The notes: generated from the letters alone by a model not told the origin. 64,000 nt of DNA from Bacteroides cellulosilyticus (GCF_020091405.1 NZ_CP081903.1:4092501-4156500); one strand, 5' to 3'. Counted from the stretch's first letter, positions 18,941 to 28,354 are shown. Program-made: numbers and translations.

Positions 18941-19168
18941 ATGGAAAAGAAAGAAAATTTGGATGGCCGGAATTTAGGTCTGGGACCTGTCGGTAGATGG
19001 ATTATTTACATTGACAAATGTACGGGATGTGGTGAATGTGTGGATGCTTGCAGTTTGGGACTTCTTTATATTGAAGATGAGAAAGTACAAATGAAAGAAG
19101 AAAGGTATTGTAGTGAATGTGAAGATTGTGCCAGCGCTTGTGCATTTAGGGCAATAACCTTTAAATAG
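18941..19168 (+). CDS. Small 2[4Fe-4S] ferredoxin-like protein
   Basis: A 75-residue soluble protein with two cysteine clusters of the form CX2CX2CX3C ('CTGCGECVDAC' and 'CSECEDCASAC'), the pattern for two [4Fe-4S] clusters of the bacterial ferredoxin fold. It would carry electrons in the cytoplasm. The N-terminal 25 residues are an extension relative to the shortest clostridial ferredoxins. It lies between the DUF6850 barrel and the TPR-AraC regulator, 9 bp before the latter, so it may belong functionally to that regulator or to the receptor operon; the redox partner is unknown. Confidence 0.9.
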   Translation: MEKKENLDGRNLGLGPVGRWIIYIDKCTGCGECVDACSLGLLYIEDEKVQMKEERYCSECEDCASACAFRAITFK

Positions 19169-19177
19169 TTATATCCA

Positions 19178-21064
19178 GTGAAAAATCTCTATCTATTTCT
19201 TTTTCTGTTTTTATGCGGTGCTTGTTCGAATCTTGATAAAAAAGGAGTTTTAGATGAAGAATTGTCAAAAACACCGATATTGTCGGCTTGTTTTGATTCT
19301 CTGTTATCTGAAGTTAGAAATATGCCTTCTAGGGATAGGATAGCATATATGATTAAAATATCGCATAGGAATGAAAAGGCAATAGATGGAGTAAAAAAGC
19401 AGGAGCAGCTTTTGATGGAGGTTTTACCATTAAGTTCTAGTCAAAAAAGGAAGGAAATCTTATTTCAATTAGTGAAGGTTTGTAGTCGATTAGATAGATT
19501 TGGAATTTCTGATGCTAACTTGAAGGGGTTTAAATGGATAGAAATGTTAGAAGCCAATCATTCACTTTCACAGAAGGAAGAATGGCAAGTGAATGAAATG
19601 AAAGCGTTATTGCTTAACGAACGGGGGAATCAAGATGAATTTCTTCCTATTTGGTATAAATTATTAAAACAGTATCGTGAGGCTGATAGACCGGAAGATG
19701 TGGGCAAGTGCCTTCTAACTATAGCGAATCATTTTATAATGTTGGAAGATTATGAAAATGCATTACCACTATACAAGGAGGCATACCAGTTGGCATTAGA
19801 ACATAAATCCATAGAATTACAACAAGTCTCTGGTATTATGTTGATAAAATATTTATGTGGAGCAGGGTATTATTCGGAATCATTGGAATATTATAACAAA
19901 ATAAAACCGGAAATAGCGTTTAATCCTTCAATGCAGAATGAAGTTGTAAAAAGTTATATGGAGCTTAATAAGCCTGATAGTGCACGTATTTACTTAGCTG
20001 CAAGGTTGTTATCAGAAAGAGGTGATAAGATTGTTCTAAACTGTATGATGGCTGAAACCTATATTCCAGAAGGACAGGAAGATTCCGCTTTTGTGTTTTT
20101 GGATAGGGCTATGAAATCTTATAAAGAGAAAGCGAAGAACTATCAAAAACAAGGTAAAGAAGCCATCTTGCCTAATTGTTTTTTATCTCCTTGTTATTTG
20201 TTTGCTGATTTATTGTGGAAAAAAGGTAAGATTCAACAAGCAAGTCAATATTATATGATTGTTGAACCTTTAATGAAAGAGAGGGTTAAAACGCCCGTTC
20301 GGATGGAGCTCCAAATAAAAGCCCTTACCAATTTCAGTTCTTTCTGCCGTGAAACTAAGCAATATGAAAAAGCTTTTGATTTATTAGCTCGACGAGATTC
20401 TGTTTTGCAAACGTATTTGGAATTTAAGGCAAAGAACGATAAAAAGAATTATGCAGAGCGTTTAAAGATTCAGGAATTGAAACACGAATTAAATGAGAGT
20501 GAAGATGCAAATAGAGTAAATACACATGTGGCTGCAATCTGTATTTTTCTATTAGTAATTTCTGTAGCAGCTACATTCAAGTCCATATCTATGTACCGCA
20601 AGTCAAGGAAACAAGGTGCTGTAAACTATAGACTTCAAGGAATGATTAAGAAATGCGATGAAGGAGATGTATCTGAATCACATTCTGCATCTATGGATCA
20701 ATATGAACTTTTATTTTGGCAAGCCTTACATAAAGTTCGTGATGAACAATACTTCCTTAAAAGTGATCTTACGATAGAGACGTTGGCTGATGTACTGAAT
20801 ACGAATCGTTCTTATTTATCGGTTAGCATCAATAGATTCTGTGATAAAGGCTTTAGTGTTTGGCTGAATAATTTCCGTATTCAGCATGCCGAGCAACTGA
20901 TGAGAGCAAATCCTTCAATTGTCCTTAAAGATTTGCCGGGACAATGTGGTTATGCAACTACTGGTACTTTTGTTCGGAACTTTAAGCGGTGCCATAACAT
21001 GAGTCCAAGTGAATTTATGAATAAACTTCTTATTGAACAAACGCTTCCTAAAGTAGAGAAGTAA
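19178..21064 (+). CDS. TPR-domain, single-TM regulator with C-terminal AraC DNA-binding domain
   Basis: A 628-residue protein starting at a GTG. Residues 1-17 form a signal sequence with a lipobox-like 'LCGAC'. Residues about 30-440 are TPR-like helical repeats, presumably periplasmic. One membrane helix lies at about 449-465 ('VAAICIFLLVISVAATF'). The C-terminus (about 510-620) is an AraC-type DNA-binding domain ('LTIETLADVLNTNRSYLSVSINRFCDKGFSVWLNNFRIQHAEQLM'). This is the one-protein sensor/regulator layout of Bacteroidetes related to hybrid two-component systems but without kinase. Nine bp after the ferredoxin gene. The target is not shown by the sequence. Confidence 0.9.
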   Translation: MKNLYLFLFLFLCGACSNLDKKGVLDEELSKTPILSACFDSLLSEVRNMPSRDRIAYMIKISHRNEKAIDGVKKQEQLLMEVLPLSSSQKRKEILFQLVKVCSRLDRFGISDANLKGFKWIEMLEANHSLSQKEEWQVNEMKALLLNERGNQDEFLPIWYKLLKQYREADRPEDVGKCLLTIANHFIMLEDYENALPLYKEAYQLALEHKSIELQQVSGIMLIKYLCGAGYYSESLEYYNKIKPEIAFNPSMQNEVVKSYMELNKPDSARIYLAARLLSERGDKIVLNCMMAETYIPEGQEDSAFVFLDRAMKSYKEKAKNYQKQGKEAILPNCFLSPCYLFADLLWKKGKIQQASQYYMIVEPLMKERVKTPVRMELQIKALTNFSSFCRETKQYEKAFDLLARRDSVLQTYLEFKAKNDKKNYAERLKIQELKHELNESEDANRVNTHVAAICIFLLVISVAATFKSISMYRKSRKQGAVNYRLQGMIKKCDEGDVSESHSASMDQYELLFWQALHKVRDEQYFLKSDLTIETLADVLNTNRSYLSVSINRFCDKGFSVWLNNFRIQHAEQLMRANPSIVLKDLPGQCGYATTGTFVRNFKRCHNMSPSEFMNKLLIEQTLPKVEK

Positions 21065-21120
21065 AGACTTTACTCTCATCTCTCTTTTTTGATAAATATC
21101 GGAGTTTTCAGTAAATTGAT

Positions 21121-21128
21121 TATCTTTG
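21121..21128 (+). promoter_or_regulatory. Promoter -7 element for the flavin reductase-like gene
   Basis: TATCTTTG, exact consensus, 40 bp before the ATG at 21169. Confidence 0.6.
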
Positions 21129-21168
21129 AGCGCAATAAATGATTAATAACTAAATTATCCTATATCAA

Positions 21169-21825
21169 ATGAAAACATCGATTTTATTACCAGTAATCAG
21201 TCTTTTCTTATTCCTTGCATCTTGCACGAATCCCAGTGATAAGAAAGTAAATGATCAAACTTCCGAATCCTCCGGAAGTGGTGTAACCTCTACTGATTGG
21301 CAATCTCGTTACGATAAACTTGAAGCCTCCGATTTGCCCGACAATGTGATTCAACTGATCGGTAAAGAGTGGATGCTTGTGACGGCAGGCGATGAAAGCT
21401 CCTATAATACAATGACTGCCAGTTGGGGTGGTGTGGGATACATTTGGGAGCGTCCTGCTACTTTTATTTTTATACGCGATACCCGCTATACTTATCAATT
21501 CCTCCAACAGCATGAGAGTTTCACCCTCAGCTTCTTTAATGAAAAATATCGCAATGCCCTGCGTATATGCGGTACGATGTCAGGAAGGAATACGGATAAG
21601 GTGAAAGAAGCCGGGCTTACTCCTATGGAAACTCCTTCAGGATTAATGAGCTTTGAAGAAGCACGAATGATTATTGAGTGCAAGAAGATGTTTGTTCAGG
21701 AGTTGGACTATGCCAACCTGACCGAACCTTATAAATCAAAAATCATGGAAGAAGCTTATAAAAACGAATCTTCCAAACATCAAATGTTTATCTCAGAAAT
21801 CGTCAATATTTGGATTAAGAAATAA
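21169..21825 (+). CDS. Flavin reductase-like (FMN-binding) lipoprotein
   Basis: A 218-residue protein with a lipoprotein signal (lipobox FLASC, Cys19), a short Ser-rich linker, then the flavin reductase-like FMN-binding barrel: 'SSYNTMTASWGGVGYIWERPATFIFIRDTRYT' corresponds to the NxMTxSW flavin-contacting segment, followed by 'ESFTLSFFNEKYRNALRICG'. Homologues without a signal peptide are common cytoplasmic proteins; export with a lipid anchor is unusual. The likely location is the periplasmic face or outer membrane. Substrate unknown. The gene is monocistronic with its own promoter. Confidence 0.82.
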   Translation: MKTSILLPVISLFLFLASCTNPSDKKVNDQTSESSGSGVTSTDWQSRYDKLEASDLPDNVIQLIGKEWMLVTAGDESSYNTMTASWGGVGYIWERPATFIFIRDTRYTYQFLQQHESFTLSFFNEKYRNALRICGTMSGRNTDKVKEAGLTPMETPSGLMSFEEARMIIECKKMFVQELDYANLTEPYKSKIMEEAYKNESSKHQMFISEIVNIWIKK

Positions 21826-21893
21826 TATTCAACGAAATTTTGGTCAATTATTCCTTTTCATTGGTAAAAGACCAAAGTGTTTTTGGCCAATTC

Positions 21894-21923
21894 TTGGAAT
21901 TCATAGTCTTTTCTGTATATTTG
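21894..21923 (+). promoter_or_regulatory. fabH promoter (-33 TTG, 19-bp spacer, -7 TATATTTG)
   Basis: TTGG at 21894-21897 and TATATTTG at 21916-21923 give a good Bacteroides promoter, 75 bp before fabH. Just upstream, TTTTGGTC, GACCAAA and TTGGCCAA (21839-21892) form nested dyads that could be an operator; no regulator is identified. Confidence 0.6.
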
Positions 21924-21997
21924 CGCCCGCATTTTCTTAAGTATCACTTATATATAATTGTCCCTATAATCAGAATTAACTAAACGAGGCAGAGCTT

Positions 21998-23002
21998 ATG
22001 GAGAAAATAAACGCAGTAATTACAGGAGTCGGAGGATATGTACCCGATTATATCCTAACCAATGATGAGATTTCCAAAATGGTCGATACCACCGATGAAT
22101 GGATTATGGGGCGTATAGGCATAAAGGAAAGGCGTATTTTGCATGAAGAGGGACTGGGAACTTCGTATATGGCCCGCAAGGCTGCCAAACAGTTAATGCA
22201 ACGTACGAATTCTCAACCGGATGAAATTGATCTGGTGATTGTAGCTACTACCACTCCTGACTATCGTTTACCTTCTACAGCCTCCATCTTGTGTGAGCGA
22301 TTGGGATTGAAACGTGCTTTTGCTTTCGATGTGCAGGCGGTTTGCAGCGGTTTCCTGTATGCACTGGAGACGGGAGCAAACTTTATTCGCTCGGGAAACT
22401 ACAAGAAGATTATCGTGGTAGGAGCTGAGAAAATGTCTTCAATCATAGACTATACCGATCGTGCCACTTGTCCCATTTTCGGTGATGGGGCGGCAGCCTT
22501 CATGCTGGAACCTACTACGGAAGATTTAGGTGTAATGGATTCAGTGCTGAGAACAGATGGTAAGGGACTACCTTTCCTACATATTAAAGCGGGTGGCTCT
22601 GTATGTACTCCTTCGTATTATACGCTGGATAATCACATGCATTACATTTATCAGGAAGGGCGTACGGTTTTCAAATATGCCGTGGCCAATATGGCTAATG
22701 CTTGTGAAGCTGTCATTGAAAGAAACCATTTAAGTAAAGACGATATTGACTGGGTAATTCCCCACCAGGCCAACCAACGCATTATCACTGCTGTAACGCA
22801 ACGTCTGGAGATTCCAACCGAGAAAGTGATGGTTAATATAGAACGTTATGGCAATACGAGTGCCGCCACACTTCCGCTTTGTATCTGGGATTTTGAAGAT
22901 AAGCTAAAGAAAGGCGATAACCTCATCTTTACAGCATTTGGGGCAGGGTTTGCCTGGGGTGCTATTTATGTAAAGTGGGGATATGACGGAAAAAAGGAAT
23001 AG
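21998..23002 (+). CDS. fabH: Beta-ketoacyl-ACP synthase III
   Basis: A 334-residue condensing enzyme that starts fatty-acid synthesis by joining acetyl-CoA (or branched acyl-CoA) with malonyl-ACP. The catalytic triad is intact: C116 in '[10 protein letters not shown]', H256 in 'IPHQANQRI' and N286 in '[10 protein letters not shown]'. The N-terminal '[16 protein letters not shown]' and '[14 protein letters not shown]' are standard FabH motifs and the length is normal. It is not in a fab/plsX cluster here, so it may be a second FabH copy; Bacteroides genomes often carry one next to rpmF. Own promoter and terminator-like palindrome. Confidence 0.95.
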   Translation: MEKINAVITGVGGYVPDYILTNDEISKMVDTTDEWIMGRIGIKERRILHEEGLGTSYMARKAAKQLMQRTNSQPDEIDLVIVATTTPDYRLPSTASILCERLGLKRAFAFDVQAVCSGFLYALETGANFIRSGNYKKIIVVGAEKMSSIIDYTDRATCPIFGDGAAAFMLEPTTEDLGVMDSVLRTDGKGLPFLHIKAGGSVCTPSYYTLDNHMHYIYQEGRTVFKYAVANMANACEAVIERNHLSKDDIDWVIPHQANQRIITAVTQRLEIPTEKVMVNIERYGNTSAATLPLCIWDFEDKLKKGDNLIFTAFGAGFAWGAIYVKWGYDGKKE

Positions 23003-23021
23003 TAGCCCGGGTTACTATTCC
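22996..23021. terminator. Palindrome overlapping the fabH stop codon
   Basis: GGAATAGTA at 22996-23004 pairs with TACTATTCC at 23013-23021 with a GC-rich centre, followed by a pyrimidine-rich stretch. Plausible terminator, weak T-run. Confidence 0.45.
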
Positions 23022-23142
23022 CTATAACTTTTCTTATTATAACCACCCAGATATACAAATAGTTTATCCCATCACTTTTTGCCAAACCTTCATTTTATTT
23101 CTTTTTTTGAGTATCATATATATTGAAGTTATTATAAAATAT

Positions 23143-23150
23143 TATCTTTG
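23143..23150 (+). promoter_or_regulatory. Promoter -7 element of the glutamine synthetase gene
   Basis: TATCTTTG with a TTG at 23123-23125 (17-bp spacer), 62 bp before the start codon. Confidence 0.6.
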
Positions 23151-23212
23151 TGGGGAATCATTGCATGACAACACATTGTTAACCATACAATAACTTAAAA
23201 AACAACCAACGT

Positions 23213-24715
23213 ATGAATCATGAACTATCGATGAGCGCCAACCAACTGGTGGCTGCTCTTCAAAAGCCGGCTTCCGAATTTACAAAAGCAGACATTATTT
23301 CTTATATCAAGGAGAACGATATTCGCATGGTGAACTTCATGTATCCCGCTGCAGACGGGCGACTGAAAACATTGAATTTTGTCATTAACGACGCTGCTTA
23401 CCTTGATGCCATACTGACTTGTGGTGAACGTGTAGACGGATCAAGCCTTTTCCCATTTATCGAAGCGGGCAGTAGCGACTTGTATGTAGTGCCGCGTTTT
23501 TGCACAGCCTTTATCGATCCTTTTGCTGAAACTACAACACTTTCCATGCTTTGCTCTTACTTCAATAAAGATGGCGAACTTCTGGAAAGCTCACCGGAAT
23601 ATACGTTGCGTAAAGCTTGCAAAGCCTTTACTGATGTAACCGGAATGGAATTCCAGGCTATGGGCGAATTGGAATATTATGTAATATCAGAAGATAGTGG
23701 ACTGTTTCCTGCCACTGACCAACGTGGCTATCATGAATCTGCTCCTTATGCCAAGTTCAATGACTTCCGTACCGACTGTATGCTGCATATTGCAAAGGCG
23801 GGCGGACAGATCAAATACGGGCATTCCGAGGTAGGTAACTTCACGCTTGACGGTAAAATCTATGAGCAGAATGAAATTGAATTCCTGCCGGTACGTGCCG
23901 ACCTGGCTGCCGATCAGTTGATGATTGCGAAATGGGTTATCCGTAATCTGGCCTATCAATACGGGTATGACATTACGTTTGCTCCGAAAATAACAGCCGG
24001 AAAGGCCGGTTCAGGATTGCATATCCATATGCGTATTATGAAAGACGGTCAAAACCAGATGTTGAAAGACGGTGTACTTTCTGAAACTGCCCGTAAGGCT
24101 ATTGCGGGAATGATGGAGCTTGCACCTTCCATTACAGCTTTCGGTAATACGAATCCTACTTCTTATTTCCGTTTGGTGCCGCATCAGGAAGCTCCGACAA
24201 ATATTTGTTGGGGTGACCGTAACCGTTCCGTATTGGTACGTGTTCCGCTTGGATGGTCGGCAAAAACAGATATGTGTATGCTGGCTAATCCGTTGGAAGC
24301 TCCCAGCCACTATGATACAACACAGAAACAAACTGTGGAAATGCGTTCTCCGGACGGTTCTGCCGATTTGTACCAACTGATAGCCGGATTGGCCGTAGCA
24401 TGTCGTCATGGTTTTGAAATTGAAAATGCTTTGGAGATTGCAGAAAAGACCTATGTGAATGTGAATATTCATAAGAAGGAAAATGAGGATAAGCTGAAAC
24501 AATTGGCTCAACTCCCTGATAGCTGTGCCGCTTCTGCCGATTGCCTGGAAAAACAGCGTGCTATTTTCGAACAGTATCATGTATTTAGTCCTGCAATGGT
24601 CGATGGAATTATCAGTAAATTGCGTTCCTATGAAGATCGTACCTTGCGTAGTGAGGTACGTGACAATCAGGAGGAAATGCTAAAACTGGTTAATAAGTAT
24701 TTCCATTGCGGATAA
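23213..24715 (+). CDS. glnA: Glutamine synthetase
   Basis: A 500-residue enzyme of the glutamine synthetase superfamily, forming glutamine from glutamate, ammonia and ATP. Visible family segments: the N-terminal beta-Grasp region ('VNFMYPAADGRLKTLNF'), 'EIEFLPVRADLAADQLMIAKWVIR', the metal/ammonia-site 'GSGLHIHM', 'NPTSYFRLVPHQEAPTNICWGDRNRSVLVRVP' and 'VEMRSPDGSADLYQLIAGLA'. The size and motifs fit GSI-like enzymes rather than the 730-residue GSIII (GlnN) also common in Bacteroides. It is a single-gene unit with promoter and terminator. A relation to gamma-glutamyl-polyamine synthetases cannot be excluded from sequence alone. Confidence 0.88.
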   Translation: MNHELSMSANQLVAALQKPASEFTKADIISYIKENDIRMVNFMYPAADGRLKTLNFVINDAAYLDAILTCGERVDGSSLFPFIEAGSSDLYVVPRFCTAFIDPFAETTTLSMLCSYFNKDGELLESSPEYTLRKACKAFTDVTGMEFQAMGELEYYVISEDSGLFPATDQRGYHESAPYAKFNDFRTDCMLHIAKAGGQIKYGHSEVGNFTLDGKIYEQNEIEFLPVRADLAADQLMIAKWVIRNLAYQYGYDITFAPKITAGKAGSGLHIHMRIMKDGQNQMLKDGVLSETARKAIAGMMELAPSITAFGNTNPTSYFRLVPHQEAPTNICWGDRNRSVLVRVPLGWSAKTDMCMLANPLEAPSHYDTTQKQTVEMRSPDGSADLYQLIAGLAVACRHGFEIENALEIAEKTYVNVNIHKKENEDKLKQLAQLPDSCAASADCLEKQRAIFEQYHVFSPAMVDGIISKLRSYEDRTLRSEVRDNQEEMLKLVNKYFHCG

Positions 24716-24774
24716 AGCATAATTTGTAGATAAAGAGTTAGGGTAGTGCCTTTAGTATTACCCATAATGAAGTA

Positions 24775-24817
24775 GAGCGGGGATGTATCTAAAAAGATAG
24801 TCCCCGCTCCGTTTTTT
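24775..24817 (+). terminator. Intrinsic terminator after glnA
   Basis: GAGCGGGGA (24775-24783) pairs with TCCCCGCTC (24801-24809); the loop contains a further TATC/GATA pairing; six T follow at 24812-24817. Confidence 0.85.
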
Positions 24818-24846
24818 ATATAGAGTTTTTGTGTTTCTGTTTTTAC

Positions 24847-26460
24847 TTAATATACACTTGCCGATTGAATAACTATCTTTTCTAACAGCTCCTGCATTTT
24901 CCCTATAACCGGTTTTTTATCAAGACCGTATTCTGCACCCATCACTCTCATTTGCGGGAAAGTAGCCCATACACTACCGTTCTTGTCTTCCCAGACAGAT
25001 ATCTTCAGTGGTAATTCAATGGAGATGCTGGGATTTTCCTGCATTAATAGGGTTCCTACCTTGGGTGAACCGAAAACGATAACCTGGTTCGGACGAAGTT
25101 CAAGACCTACCTCTTCAGCATTTTTGCCATGGTCGAATTTGGCGAATACAGGTATCCCCATAGCCTTCAGAGTCTGTTCGATGCGGGCCATTGTTTCTGC
25201 TACGCTGAACTGGCTTTCGTAGGTATAGAGCAGGTTATCATTGGCACCTGTTCCCATCTTGTTGCTATCGAAGGCAGCAGCAATTTTGCGTCCCAGGTTT
25301 GTCAGGTCAACTCCTTCTTTGTTGGCAAGCAGAGTTACGCATACCAACTCTGATGCATCCGTAAAGCGGCTCAGGAAAGCTGAATGTCCCGATACGCTTC
25401 CTTTTATATCCATCAGACCTTTGTGGTTGTAAAACTGCCAGCCGGCTATTGCAGGAACCATCTTCCCATTTGCCAGTTTTGTAGGCTTATAAATCATGTC
25501 CCGGTTTCTCGGTTTAGCTATCAGTACACCTCCGGCAAGGCCGATGTCCCAATGGCTGATATTTTCGGCCGATGCCCATATATCAGAAAAACCTTTCATT
25601 GAGGAGGAGCTGATAGCAGGGGCGACAACTAATTTACCATCCTTTTCTATATATCCTGTAACCGTCTCTGACGGGTTGATGTAGTCTTTATCTTTCTTGA
25701 AAATCTGGTGTACATTGGCAGTCGTTGTAACATCTTCTTGTTTCACTCTGGCTAAATCTTCTCCGAAATAGGTCTGTTGCAGACCGAGGTAATCTATCTG
25801 ATACTTCTTCACGAAGTTGTGATACGACATCTTGCTTACTTTCTCAATAATAGAAGTCAGCAACAGAAAGTTTGTAGCACTCTGCTTTACATCTGTACCC
25901 GGTTCAAAAGCCAGTGGAATAGCTTCTATCGTTTTTATCAGTTGTTCGGGTTGGTAATCGGCGGATACGCTAAAACCCTTTTGCGAACGGTAGTCGGCAA
26001 TGCCCGAACTATGTTGCATCAGCTGGAGGATACTGATCTTTTTCCAGTTCTCCGGAATATCCTTGAGGTACTTTCCAATAGCATCGTTCAGGTCCAGTTT
26101 GTCTTTCTCATATAGCTGCATGATGGCTACTGCCGTGAAGCCTTGCGAAATAGGACCGATGGGCCAGAGTGTTTTTGCTGCTGCTAGATTTCCTTTTTCG
26201 AAATCTGTTACTCCATAGCCCACTACACGCGGGATGTAAGGTGCCTGTACAATGGCGAGGGTCATACCCGGTATGCCCTGTTCTTCCATAAACTCGTAAA
26301 TCATTTGATCGATAGCTTTTCCCTGATAGGCTACATGCACATTGCCTCTGCCTTCCTGCGGCAGTTGATTTTCATACTTCTTCATAATTGTTCCTCCGTC
26401 TTGTGCTAAAATCGTTCCCGAAATCAGCAGACCAGCTAATGTTATTAATTTCTGTTTCAT
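24847..26460 (-). CDS. Beta-lactamase-fold (class C/serine hydrolase) pseudoenzyme fused to DUF302
   Basis: 537 residues from the ATG at 26460, chosen because 'MKQKLITLAGLLISGTILAQ' is a signal peptide and a -7 element lies at 26502-26509. Residues about 45-400 follow the class C beta-lactamase/penicillin-binding fold ('EEQGIPGMTLAIV', 'AVAIMQLYEKDKLDLNDAIGKYL', 'LMQHSSGIADY'). The catalytic SxxK box reads P103-I-S-Q106 and the YxN box reads SAT ('DVKQSATNFLL'), so both motifs are lost. Residues about 415-537 match DUF302 ('VFAKFDHGKNAEEVGLELRPNQVIVFGSPKVGTLLMQ'). I infer an exported non-hydrolytic protein. It is transcribed divergently from the MutS-like gene. Confidence 0.82.
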   Translation of the reverse strand: MKQKLITLAGLLISGTILAQDGGTIMKKYENQLPQEGRGNVHVAYQGKAIDQMIYEFMEEQGIPGMTLAIVQAPYIPRVVGYGVTDFEKGNLAAAKTLWPIGPISQGFTAVAIMQLYEKDKLDLNDAIGKYLKDIPENWKKISILQLMQHSSGIADYRSQKGFSVSADYQPEQLIKTIEAIPLAFEPGTDVKQSATNFLLLTSIIEKVSKMSYHNFVKKYQIDYLGLQQTYFGEDLARVKQEDVTTTANVHQIFKKDKDYINPSETVTGYIEKDGKLVVAPAISSSSMKGFSDIWASAENISHWDIGLAGGVLIAKPRNRDMIYKPTKLANGKMVPAIAGWQFYNHKGLMDIKGSVSGHSAFLSRFTDASELVCVTLLANKEGVDLTNLGRKIAAAFDSNKMGTGANDNLLYTYESQFSVAETMARIEQTLKAMGIPVFAKFDHGKNAEEVGLELRPNQVIVFGSPKVGTLLMQENPSISIELPLKISVWEDKNGSVWATFPQMRVMGAEYGLDKKPVIGKMQELLEKIVIQSASVY

Positions 26461-26501
26461 ATTATTTTCCGTTAGAGTTTTATTCTTGTTTTCTGATGTT
26501 G

Positions 26502-26509
26502 CAAAGGTA
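26502..26509 (-). promoter_or_regulatory. -7 element of the serine-hydrolase-like gene
   Basis: CAAAGGTA on the plus strand is TACCTTTG on the minus strand; start near 26495, supporting the ATG at 26460. Confidence 0.6.
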
Positions 26510-26783
26510 GGCGGTTCCGTTGGGGTGGGGGATAACGATATCACACGTATAGTTTGCAATTATTCCCGATTTCAGTGAATCGCTGCTTTTTCATGAAAGA
26601 ATAGTGGTTCGGGTAAAACAATATCCCTAAAAGGGTTTGCTTTTCCAGTTGATTTTAATAGATTTGTTGTTTATTCAATAAATTGATTATAAAACAGGGC
26701 TTTATGACATCAAATCTTCTGCCTTGATACGGAAGAGGTTGAATAAATACACAAAACAATTACTGAACCATAAAGAATACACC

Positions 26784-28286
26784 ATGTCCGAAATTGCGAA
26801 CTATTTCCTTTATAGAAATGCCGAAGGCGAAACCGGATTATCCGCTAACAGCATTGACGACCTGAATCTGGATGACCTGTTTGCCGAAATAGATTATTGT
26901 CATTCCAGCATAGGCAGACAGTACTTGTATTATCTTCTGCTATCGGATAAAACCTCCGGTATGGAAAAGCAGGAAGCACTTCTGTCTTCATTGGCAACTC
27001 ATGCGGAATTGCGTACTCTTTTAAGCAATGCACTGAAGGAACTGGATAAACCGGATGCTTATTCCATCGTATCCATTCTGGAAAATGATAATACAGGGAT
27101 TGGTGCCAAGGAGATGGTTCTTATTAATATCTGCCGGTTTCTGCCTTTGCTGTTTCTGGCTCTGATGCTGCTCACTCATTCGGGAGTGTTTCTTACTTTA
27201 TTTGTTTTTTCATTTGTGGCGAATGCAGTGTTGCACTATCGTAATAAGGCGAAAATCCAGAGATACTTTTTCTCCATACCTCAACTTCTGAAGATGATAA
27301 GACAGGCGGGAAAGCTGGCGCAGAACAAGGAGTTTGTCTCTGTAGATCCTTCTATCACGAATGACCTGAAGGCTGTAGAGGGGCTGAAGAAGTATATCTC
27401 TTATTTCCGTTTCAACCTCAGTCTGGATAACGACATGGCTATTATGTTTTATATGGTAGCGGAATTAATCCGGGTATTCTTTCTCCACGAAGCGTATGCG
27501 GTAGGCAGAACTTTTCATCTGTTGAAGGAGAAGGCGACGGTTATCCACAATGTTTACCGCTTCATAGGCTTTCTGGATTCCATTTTGTCTGTTGCCATCT
27601 TGAGGGAGGAGCTACCTTATTATTGTCTGCCGGGAGATAACAGGGCAGGGGAGCGATTGCGTACACAGGCTGTGTATCATCCTCTGATAGAAAACTGTAT
27701 TCCGAACGATATGGTACTACATGAGAAATCGGCATTGATAACCGGTTCGAATATGGCAGGTAAGACCTGTTTCATGCGTACGATAGGAGTGAATTTGTTG
27801 GCAGCGAAAACACTTCATACTTGTTTTGCAGAAGTCTTTGAGATAAATACCAGAATTTCTCTTCTATCTTCCATCCACCAGGGAGATAACTTGATGGAGA
27901 ATAAGAGTTACTTTATGCAGGAAGTGACGACTATCAAGGATTTCGTAGATGAAAGCGGTTATGGGAATTATCTCTTCTTGCTCGATGAATTGTTCAGAGG
28001 GACCAATACCAAGGAGCGGATAGCGATTTCGAAAGCTGTGCTTTCCTGGCTGGTGAAAAGTGACAATCTGGTATTTGTATCTACGCACGATCTGGAACTG
28101 GCCGATATGCTGGAAGATGAATACGAATTATACTATTTCAGCGAGTCGGTGAAAGATGGTATCCTGTCTTTCGATTACAAGTTGAAACGCGGAGTTGCGA
28201 CCGAGCATAATGCAATTAAGATATTGGAGATCTGCGATTATCCGGCCTCGTTGGTGAGTGAGGCCCATTCAATCACAAGTATATAA
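26784..28286 (+). CDS. MutS-like ATPase with membrane segments (MutS family, not mismatch-repair MutS)
   Basis: About 500 residues from the ATG at 26784 (an in-frame TTG at 26724 would add 20). The C-terminal part is a MutS ABC-type ATPase: Walker A 'ITGSNMAGKTCFMRT', Walker B 'LFLLDELFRGTNTKER', and the 'VFVSTHDLELADML' switch. The N-terminal mismatch-recognition and connector domains of MutS are absent; instead there is a helical core and two adjacent hydrophobic stretches at about 115-150 ('FLPLLFLALMLLTHSGVFLTLFVFSFVAN'). Such membrane-type MutS relatives are common in Bacteroidetes, with no known job. It ends before a terminator-like hairpin at 28289-28335. Confidence 0.85.
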   Translation: MSEIANYFLYRNAEGETGLSANSIDDLNLDDLFAEIDYCHSSIGRQYLYYLLLSDKTSGMEKQEALLSSLATHAELRTLLSNALKELDKPDAYSIVSILENDNTGIGAKEMVLINICRFLPLLFLALMLLTHSGVFLTLFVFSFVANAVLHYRNKAKIQRYFFSIPQLLKMIRQAGKLAQNKEFVSVDPSITNDLKAVEGLKKYISYFRFNLSLDNDMAIMFYMVAELIRVFFLHEAYAVGRTFHLLKEKATVIHNVYRFIGFLDSILSVAILREELPYYCLPGDNRAGERLRTQAVYHPLIENCIPNDMVLHEKSALITGSNMAGKTCFMRTIGVNLLAAKTLHTCFAEVFEINTRISLLSSIHQGDNLMENKSYFMQEVTTIKDFVDESGYGNYLFLLDELFRGTNTKERIAISKAVLSWLVKSDNLVFVSTHDLELADMLEDEYELYYFSESVKDGILSFDYKLKRGVATEHNAIKILEICDYPASLVSEAHSITSI

Positions 28287-28288
28287 TG

Positions 28289-28335
28289 AAAAACAGAGAG
28301 AGTGTAGGTATGATACCCCTCCTCCCTCTGTTTTT
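28289..28335. terminator. Terminator-like hairpin between the MutS-like gene and the YtxH-like gene
   Basis: AAAAACAGAG (28289-28298) pairs with CTCTGTTTTT (28326-28335). A- and T-tracts on both sides allow termination in both directions; the two genes converge here. Confidence 0.6.
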
Positions 28336-28354
28336 GCGATAATGAACAGATTGA

